Source of the DNA: Kingdonia uniflora
Taxonomy: Eukaryota > Streptophyta > Magnoliopsida > Ranunculales > Circaeasteraceae
Direction of reading: 5' to 3'
Assembly (NCBI GenBank): GCA_014058105.1
Contig: JACGCM010001129.1
Coordinates: 3,359,001-3,423,000 of the forward strand
DNA length: 64,000 nt
Shown here: in pieces, positions 56,982-64,000 of the stretch
Numbering within the stretch: the first letter of the stretch is position 1
Layout: every line of letters begins with the position of its first letter
Made by a program: the position numbers and the translations under genes
The notes under the pieces: generated by a model
Seen by the model: only the letters and a program-made list of their open reading frames with translations
Database searches by the model: none
What the model was told of the DNA's origin: nothing

Positions 56982-59900
56982 CTATAAGTCATTAACTGAC
57001 GGTACACGAGTATTGACTGTAGAGTCTTCATCTAAAAGAGATGGCCCAAATTGCTTCATATGCTCGACATTAATCACTGAATACATCTTCATAAAAGGTA
57101 GCAAATCTAATTGGAATGCGTTGTCACCAATCTTCTTGAGTATCGTAAATGAACCATAATGGATAGGTTTAAGTTTCTTACCTTCTCCCTTTAGTCGTTC
57201 CTTACCCAAATGCAACCAAACAAGGTTGCCCTCTTAAAAAGTACACTCAACCCGATACTTGTCATATTGAGCCTTATACTTCGTTTGAGTCTTCTTCAAT
57301 TGTACTTCAACCGCCTCATGAACCTTGCTTATCCTCTCAATGAAACATGAAGCTTTAACTTATTCTTTTTCCTCCTTCCCACACCGTCTTGTCGCAAGGA
57401 CTAAAAGCTATATCAAAGGGGCTTCAAGGTAAGTACCCAAGACAAACTTCAAATGGAGACGTCAAAGTAAAACCATGAATCGCTCAGTTAAAAACAAAAT
57501 GAAGATATGGCAAACTCTTATCCCAAGTCCTAGGATGTTTAGAATGAAATCCCCATAGCAAATGAACCAAAGAGCGATTAACTACCTTTGTTTGTCCGTC
57601 AGTCTGTGGATGAAAGGTGGCACTTCTCTTTAACTTAGTGTCCATCATCTCCCATAACGATCTCCAAAAATGCCCCAAAAAGTGGCTATCTCTATAAAAA
57701 ATAATAGAAGAAGGGAACCTGAAATACCTCTAGACGTCTCTAAAAAATAATCGTGTTGCTCCTTCCCTGGTGATCGTCTTCTGGCATAGAATAAGAACAA
57801 TCATTTTGCTTAATCGATCTACCATTACAAGAAAATTAGCCATTTTGTTGTCCACTCCTTTCTTATACTTGAAAATCAATGTAAATTATTGTAGGTACGA
57901 CATCCACTTCATATGGTGAGCTTTCTATAATTTGGACTGCGTAGATAAGAATTGTAATGGTTTATGATCAGAATGTTTCACTGATTGTTATAATACGTAG
58001 AACTCCTTATCGTAGGTAGGATAATTGCATACTACTCCTGTAAACATCTTAAAATGGTAGGCAACCGGCTTCCTATCCAACAATAAAATTGCCCTAATGC
58101 ATAGCTCGTCGCATCTGCTTCGACCTCGAAATATCGAATAAACTTCCATAAATACTGATAAGAACCAATAAAACTTCTCACTTTCGTTACTATACAGGGT
58201 CTAGGCCAATCAGTAATGATCGAGACCTTCTCTGGATATACCTTAAGCTCACTTCTACCAATAATGAATCCCAAGTATATTAACTCCTTCCCAAATTCGT
58301 ACTTCTTCCCATTTAGAAAGAGTTATTGTGATTGCAATGCTTCCAACACTTTGTGTAGATGTATAAGGTGCTTCTCCCATGTTAAACTATATTTTAAGAT
58401 ATTATCTAAATACACAATCACGAAATCATCAATAAAAGTAAGAAGTACCTCATTCATCAACCGCATAAATGCCGCTGGAACATTGCATAACCCAAAAGGC
58501 ATTGCCAAGCACTCGAAAAGTCCTTGTTTTTTCTTAAAAGTCGTCTTCCATGTATCTTCTTCCCGAATTCTAACTTGATGGTAACCCAACTTAATATCCA
58601 ACTTGGTGAAAAATTGAGCCTTCTACAACTTATCTAAAAACTCATCAATCCGTGAAAGCGGATAAGGATTCTTTACAGTAATCTTGTTCAATGCCCGATA
58701 ATCCATACATTCTTCAAGGCCCATCTTTCTTTGGCATCAATGATGCCGGTAAACCACATGGTGAGCAACTCGGATTATTAACTATTTGCTTTAGGAGTTC
58801 TTATACCTGTTTCTTGATTTCATAATACTTGGTTATAAAAATTTGATACAACCCAATGTTGGGTAGTGGTTCACCATTTACCAATGTGATATCATGCTCC
58901 ACATCCCTCTTGCGCGACATCCCTTCTATGCCCAGAAATAAGTCTTTATATTCCTCTTACAACTTTTCTATTTTGGTTTACTGTTTAGGAGACATTACAA
59001 AAGTAGACAATACCTTAGCCGACGGACCCTCTTAAACCAGTCGCATCAACAACAAAACAAACTTGCCGCTCACATTAGCCAACCTATTCGCCTAAGTCGC
59101 CATTACTAAATTATTGGTAGTAACATGTTCCTCACAAGCATTAATTTGAAACTCCTTTCCATCCTTTACAAGAAGATACTTACGAGCTCTTCGGTAAAGA
59201 ATTGCATCTCGGTCCCAAAGATAAAGGTTACCCAAGATGACTTGACACACATCTAAATGAACAACCTCACAAGTCACTTCGTCAATAAAATTTTCAGTAA
59301 TCGCAAACTTGAACGCACACTGCCTCGTGATCTTCAACTCTGCATCTTTCTGAATCCAACCCAAACTATATAGCTTAATTAGGATTAGCCATAGTAGCCA
59401 AACCCATCTTATTCACCACCGCCTCAGAAATCAAATTCTTTTGACTACCCAGATCAATGATAGCCTCTACTAAGCCCTGTTTCACCTAAATAATGACATA
59501 AAAAAGTTCTTCCCGACTCGCCCCCTCGGTAGCCATAGTTTACTTAAACTTAAGGGTAAGTTTAGGACTTGGCTTATTTAAATCCAAAAGATTAACAATC
59601 ATTGCGGCTAGTATACGTTTCTCTTTCTTGCTTCTCTCCTCCATTGGCCTAAATTCAGGGTAAAGTTTATAATATTTATCTAAAATATGCCCATTTGCCT
59701 TATAATGACTACAGTAATTCCTCTTAGATGAAGAACCCTCTCCTTTGGACTCCCCGTTGTGCTCATTCTTCCAACTCGACTTGTATCCTGACTTGCTCTT
59801 ATCATTTTTCTTGTCACTCTTCAAGTATTTGCCTTCAATAACAATTATTTTTATGCTAGCATCTTCGATATTCTCTACAGTAAAGAACTTCAACTCTTTT

Positions 59901-60620
59901 TTAATGTACTCCGACAAACCCCCCTACCCCTCATATACTTCATGAAGCACCTCATACTTGTCCACATCAATATTCAAAACCAATGTTTGGTTATGAAACT
60001 CCGCAATGAAGCAAATTATGACATTTAAACCATCTATCTTTCTCATACCCAATATGATAAAATTACTTCCTCACTAACACCTTGAACTCCTTCCTGCTCA
60101 AACTTCCTACTTCGTGACATTTCTTATAAAACTTCCATCACATGAGTGCATGACTTACGAATTTCAATGTAGAAAGCATATTCTAAGCATTTGAATATTC
60201 ATAAACTAAATAATAGGTCTCTAACTTATCTAGCTAGTTATATAATTTCTCAGCATTTATTGAACCCTCAAATGCTAGAATTTTAATTTTAAAATCAATA
60301 CGAGGATTGCGCATAGGATTCACGGACTTACCAATAACTGATCTTCCCTCGACGGATTCGGCATAACTAGAATCGCTAACTTACTCCTCGTTGCCTTTGT
60401 CTTTCTCATCCTCCATAATTTCTTTATTCTTTGTGCACTCTAGCCGCTTCGTCGAAACGAATGCTTTGGCAAAGTTTGTGAGACATAATTGCTCTACCAA
60501 CTCTCTTAGAGTGGTAGGTAGGTTATAAACTTTTGTTTCCAACTTTTTAAGTTGATCTTCGAAATTTCCCATCTCCAAATTTGTTTTCTTCTTTGAGTTA
60601 GGTTTTTGGTGAATCATCAA
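56982..60620 (-). pseudogene. Ty3/gypsy gag-pol relic
   Basis: In element order on the - strand: gag N-terminus (60620-60381) and a degraded zinc knuckle, CSHYKANGHILDKYY, in which two Cys are lost (59917-59540). Next come a protease-like segment, CEVVHLDVCQVILGNLYLWD (59364-59092), and reverse transcriptase, LGYHQVRIREEDTWKTTFKK and CLAMPFGLCNVPAAFMRLMN (58601-58323). RT/RNase H (58274-58032), integrase core SATFHPQTDGQTKVVNRSLV (57678-57484) and the integrase C-terminus (57215-56982) follow. The catalytic YxDD box reads YLDN, so the second Asp is lost. Many stops and frameshifts separate the blocks; the element cannot be autonomous. Confidence 0.9.
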
Positions 60621-60710
60621 CGGACTTATAAGAATCTTCTTTATTTTCTTGAGTCAGTCATGTGTAGTGACCATAAACCAAAATCCCCTGAGAATTATTA
60701 CATAAAAATC

Positions 60711-60721
60711 TGATACCACTT
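60711..60721 (-). other. Gypsy primer-binding site
   Basis: On the - strand TGGTATCAGAT matches the initiator-Met tRNA 3' end complement (TGGTATCAGAGC). It lies directly downstream of the 5' LTR and upstream of gag. Confidence 0.65.
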
Positions 60722-61307
60722 AATTCATAATCGAATTGAGAGTAACCTAATCGAGGAAATTAATGCAAAGAACACTAACATTGGTGGGTAAAACTTCCCA
60801 AAAGGAGTTTCAATTACTCAAATTGATTACCATGAATTTCTCTCTTGATATCTCTCTTGATCTCTTGATCTATTTTATATTGCCTAGCCTTGCCCTTTTA
60901 AAGGTTATAAGTTCCTAGTTACAACATAAGACCTAAATGCCCTTAAAACGCCTGAAATAATGAAGAAAGCACCATAGTCATTCGAATGACTGGCTTAATT
61001 AAGCCTAGAAATCGAGGCAACTAAAATTGGCCTTTTTGGGAACCTAGTAATTTGAACGACTACAAATATCGTTTGAATGACATTCTAATTTATGCCTAAA
61101 AATAGAGGTAGTCAAAATTGGTCTTCAGGGAACCCAGTCGTTCGAGTGACTCCAAATGCCGTTCAAATGATTTGCTAATTATTGCCTAGAAAATGAGGCA
61201 GTCATAATTGATCTTCTGTTCCTTCAAACTCATTCGAACGGCTCCAAGGCTCATTCGAACAACATTACAGCTTTAATGAGGTAGAATGTTTAGATCCTCC
61301 TGGATCA
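60722..61307 (-). repeat. Gypsy 5' LTR (copy C)
   Basis: On the - strand it begins TGATCCAGGAGGATC and ends at the primer-binding site. It carries degenerate GTCGTTCGAACGAC-type motifs near 60985, 61136 and 61230. It is homologous along its length to LTR copies A (about 48100-48780) and B (51440-52002). Confidence 0.65.
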
Positions 61308-61350
61308 ATATCATTAATCAATAAAAATAAACAAAGAAACATAAACTTAC

Positions 61351-61481
61351 ATGGCTTTTCGGTTGGAGATATCTAAGAAGTCTGCTTTATAGGGATACAG
61401 TTTTACATATTTGCCCTTAAGAAGGGTCGCATTTTTTACTCTCACAATGTCTCCTTCTTGTAACAACATGTTTTCTATCAT
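61351..61481 (-). pseudogene. Isolated UFD1 exon with splice sites
   Basis: On the - strand a 131-bp segment encodes MIENMLLQEGDIVRVKNATL, then LKGKYVKLYPYKADFLDI and SNRKAM. This is the conserved core of UFD1, the ubiquitin-binding cofactor of the CDC48/p97-NPL4 complex in ER-associated degradation. It is open throughout, preceded by a GGTTCAG 3' splice site and followed by a GTAAGT 5' splice site, so it is an exon from genomic DNA. No other UFD1 exon was found in the window. It is flanked by copia integrase-region sequence at about 61550 and by the gypsy LTR at 61307. It is a gene fragment, not a functional gene. Confidence 0.88.
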
Positions 61482-61551
61482 CTGAACCAATAATGGTTGG
61501 GCGAAAGAAAAATAGTGTAGAGGAGTTTCTCTATTTTCTGTTTAAATAGAC

Positions 61552-62958
61552 TCAATGCTCATAGAAATCCAACTTGTACGCCTTAGCACCTATCAATAGC
61601 CCTTGATTCGTAATAACACTCAAGGAATTTTCACCTGCAGTATTCGCTAAATGTATATGCCATAGTCTAGTCGTATCTCTGGAAGTTGTTTCTATACTTC
61701 CCGCAGTAGTAACATCCCCAAAAATAGTCATGCCATCTAAATAGTACAAGTTGGTACTTCTTCTTTGACCCTTCAAAACCACCATTTCTCCCTTAAGAAC
61801 CTTCTTAACACCATTTCCAGACAACCTTGTTGCCTTTCGCTTCAACTAAACTAGTTGAGATAATATTCTTCTTCATAGTCAGAATATATCGACCCCTTCT
61901 CAATTTCTTTAACTAAACTATTGTGCAACATAAGACGAATGGTACCTATCCCCATTATGCGATAGGAATAATCATTTCCCATCAACACAACTCCATTTTC
62001 TAGTCTTCTAAAGCTATAAAAATGACCCTTTTTAAGCAAACATGATAAGTAGCACCCAAATCCATAATCCATTCTTTGTAATCCACAATAAATGCACTTG
62101 ATGATATAGTTAAAGAAAAGTCAGAATCATTACCTTCAATTACCCTACTTTCTTGAGCAACATTTATTGAAGAACTAACTTTTCCATCTTTTTTCTTCTT
62201 TCGAAGTGCAGGACACTCATTCTTTCAATGTCCCATTTCTTAACAAAATGCACATTGATATTTACCCAAATTGTTGCGATTAATACCGTGACTTCTCGAC
62301 TTTGATCGAAAGTTCTTACCACTAGACATATTCTTGTTTATAGAGCTCCCTGCCGTAGTCACATCTAAATATTATAAATAACTCTTCCCATAGGCAATCA
62401 TCGTAATGAAGTATCCGTACTCTTCGGGAAGCGAGTTTAAGAACAATAGAGCTTTATCCTTATCAATGATAACCTCTTCTAGATTCCCCAAGTCAGTAAG
62501 TAACTTGGTAAAATCATTCAAATGCTCTGACATAGATATTTCTTAACTCATAGTGAAGCGATAAAGCTTCCTTATCAAAGGGAGTTGATTTTGGATGTTC
62601 TTCACCAAATACTTTTTCTCAAGAATCCTCCAAATCTCTTTCGCCGAGGTTTCATTTTCCATAATGTACTTTATGTATTGAGCTAGGCATAATTAAATTT
62701 GACCACATGCCCATTTGTTCATCTTCTTCCAAATACTCTCGTCTACCTCTTCGGGCTTATCATCCAACACCTCACCCAAATCTTATTGACTAAGCGCATT
62801 AATAACTTCACAACGCCACATGCAAAATTATTTGTGTCATTGAATTTCTTAACTTCAATTTTGGTATTATTAAACATAAATACTGTGCTATTTCGTTTAG
62901 GCGCTATTAAAGAACTTGGTTCATCTTCTATCATTGTTCCCCAAATTTTCAAACTCAA
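61552..62958 (-). pseudogene. Ty1/copia gag-protease-pre-integrase relic
   Basis: On the - strand the gag start (62958) includes KIEVKKFNDTNNFACGVVKL. The damaged protease region (62072-61851) reads LENGVVLMGNDYSYRIMGIG. The pre-integrase block (61845-61552) reads KVLKGEMVVLKGQRRSTNLY, TTRLWHIHLANTAGE and LLIGAKAYKLDFYEH. Integrase core and RT are missing: the frame stops where the UFD1 exon region begins. Frames are broken between blocks. Confidence 0.85.
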
Positions 62959-63030
62959 ATTAAATTAAAAATAAAGAGAAGTCGAAATAAGATGTTACCT
63001 CAGATTTTGAGAACCACCTAGGATACAACC

Positions 63031-63044
63031 TCACTCTGATACCA
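63031..63044 (-). other. Copia primer-binding site
   Basis: On the - strand TGGTATCAGAGTGA matches the complement of the initiator-Met tRNA (TGGTATCAGAGC). It separates the LTR end (at 63047) from the gag leader. Confidence 0.8.
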
Positions 63045-63046
63045 AT

Positions 63047-63243
63047 TGTTGTTCTGCGCTGCGAAAGCTTACTACCGATTCGATCCGGTTAGCGATTAAC
63101 AATCTAAGAGAATATACACAATCTAACGAAAACATACATTTATCATGGTTCGACAAATTGCCTGTGTCCACATAAAATAGAGAGAGAATTTTATTTAATG
63201 ATCCAAGGTTACAATTACTCATAAACTAATTTGAGGTCTCTCC
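63047..63243 (-). mobile_element. Copia 5' LTR, truncated
   Basis: On the + strand it starts TGTTGTTCTGCGCTGCG directly next to the primer-binding site, so on the - strand it ends in ..ACAACA as an LTR should. Only about 200 bp remain before the TGTCACGC element begins at 63244, which has probably cut into it. Confidence 0.65.
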
Positions 63244-64000
63244 TGTCACGCTCCAAAATCCAATAATTGGTCGCTAGACCAATTACTATCATTCGGGATG
63301 TACAGGTCGGGGAATCTAACCGATTCGCCACCACAAACGACTGAGCCATAGACAAGTTCAGGCTCAGTCATTCACTATAGCATCACAGCGGAGTAAAAGA
63401 ATAAAGCGAAAGCAAAGATAAATAAACATCAAACTGAAATATATCAATACAATATCCGAATAATATACAGCGCCAAAATCTATGATCTCACATGAATACA
63501 ATAACAATAACAGATCTGCAATAGCAAAACTGTCTCTAAAGACAGCTGAAATCCTCAGCAAAACCTACAACAACCCTGCCACTGAAAGGGGGAAATGCGA
63601 AAGTGAGCAAAATCACGGCTCACTAACTCCCAAAAATAGCTAAACAATTATACCAACCAATGAGATGAATAATATGAAAATAAGATATAATGTTTTGTTG
63701 ATAATAAAAATAATATATACCAAGTCTGCCACAGATATCTAAAAGAGAAGTACAATAACCCTAATTAATCTATCAGGCTACAAGCCAGAAGCCAAAAGTA
63801 ATACCAATACTATAAACTACACTTCAAATTCTGCTGAAGCCGACATCGCCACGCGCAACCACTAAACCAATAGATGAAATAACCCATAAACATCTTTATC
63901 CACAGAGACTAAGAACCAATAATATCCTCAAAAACTAAAATAAAACTCATAAGGAACTGCAACTTGCTAACCATTTGATCTCAGAAAGAAAATAACACAC
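63244..64000. mobile_element. Second copy of the TGTCACGCCCC family (cut by window end)
   Basis: It begins TGTCACGCTCCAAAATCCAA and is co-linear with the start of the 35090-39997 element. Both carry GGTCGGGGAATC, AGACCAATTACT, GAGTGAGCAAA or AAGTGAGCAAA, and GCTCACTAACTCCCAA. The right end is outside the window. The open frame at 63364-63561 is not conserved in the other copy. Confidence 0.85.

Larger units (their letters stand above)
51440..61307 (-). mobile_element. Ty3/gypsy retrotransposon split by a nested CACTA-like element
   Basis: Read on the - strand, the order is 5' LTR (about 61307-60722), primer-binding site (60711-60721), gag-pol relics (60620-56982), a foreign block (56974-52264), a purine-rich tract (AAAGGGGGAG, 52005-52014) and a second, same-orientation LTR (about 52002-51440). 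The two LTRs share CTAGTTACAACATA, ATTGGCCTTT.TGGGAACC and TTGGTCTTC.GGGAACCCAG. I infer a single element of about 5 kb interrupted by the 4.7-kb block. Target duplications could not be confirmed, so the two LTRs could belong to separate insertions. Confidence 0.6.

Overview
This is AT-rich nuclear DNA from a flowering plant, most likely a eudicot. The signs are intron-containing genes with GT/AG splice sites, plant-specific families (HIPP, HVA22, plant mobile domain), and dense transposon debris of plant type (Ty1/copia, Ty3/gypsy, L1-like LINE, PIF/Harbinger, hAT, CACTA). I cannot name the species. No prokaryotic feature, CRISPR array, rRNA or convincing tRNA gene is present.

Three host genes look intact, all on the + strand. 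They are a heavy-metal-associated isoprenylated protein (HIPP; 3054-4656, 5 exons, CaaX end), an OTU-domain deubiquitinase (18196-22169, 4 exons) and an HVA22/TB2-DP1 ER membrane protein (23830-25103, 5 exons). I rebuilt their exons by hand from splice consensus and reading-frame continuity. Two further host-gene remnants are an intron-free, stop-riddled copy of a UDP-galactose-transporter-like gene (11105-12127, -) and one isolated UFD1 exon stranded between retrotransposons (61351-61481, -).

Layout: 1-2340 is a satellite-like array with a period of about 215 bp and an insertion. A Tourist-type MITE follows, then the HIPP gene and a second MITE (6126-6594). 8.2-10.1 kb holds copia, CACTA and RNase H relics. 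10.9-12.8 kb holds the transporter copy, ending at a CACTA terminus. 12.8-15.1 kb is an unrecognised broken coding block. 15.1-18.1 kb is mostly non-coding, with a perfect hairpin and a Harbinger ORF1 relic. 18.2-25.1 kb holds the OTU and HVA22 genes. 25.4-34.6 kb contains hAT elements, a 4-kb Harbinger element with a LINE nested in it, and a plant-transposon-protein pseudogene. 34.7-45.1 kb contains a broken plant-mobile-domain gene, split by a 4.9-kb TG..CA element, followed by a PIF/Harbinger transposase pseudogene. 45.8-64 kb is layered copia and gypsy. One gypsy element there appears to be split by a 4.7-kb non-coding CACTA-like element. The window ends inside a second copy of the 4.9-kb TG..CA family.

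I found no convincing new biological system. The most informative observations are the gene-fragment captures (UFD1 exon, UDP-galactose transporter), the duplicated 3' splice site upstream of the last OTU exon, the nesting order of the transposons with target-site duplications visible by eye, and a TCGTTCGAACGA-like palindrome shared by the LTRs of unrelated copia and gypsy elements.
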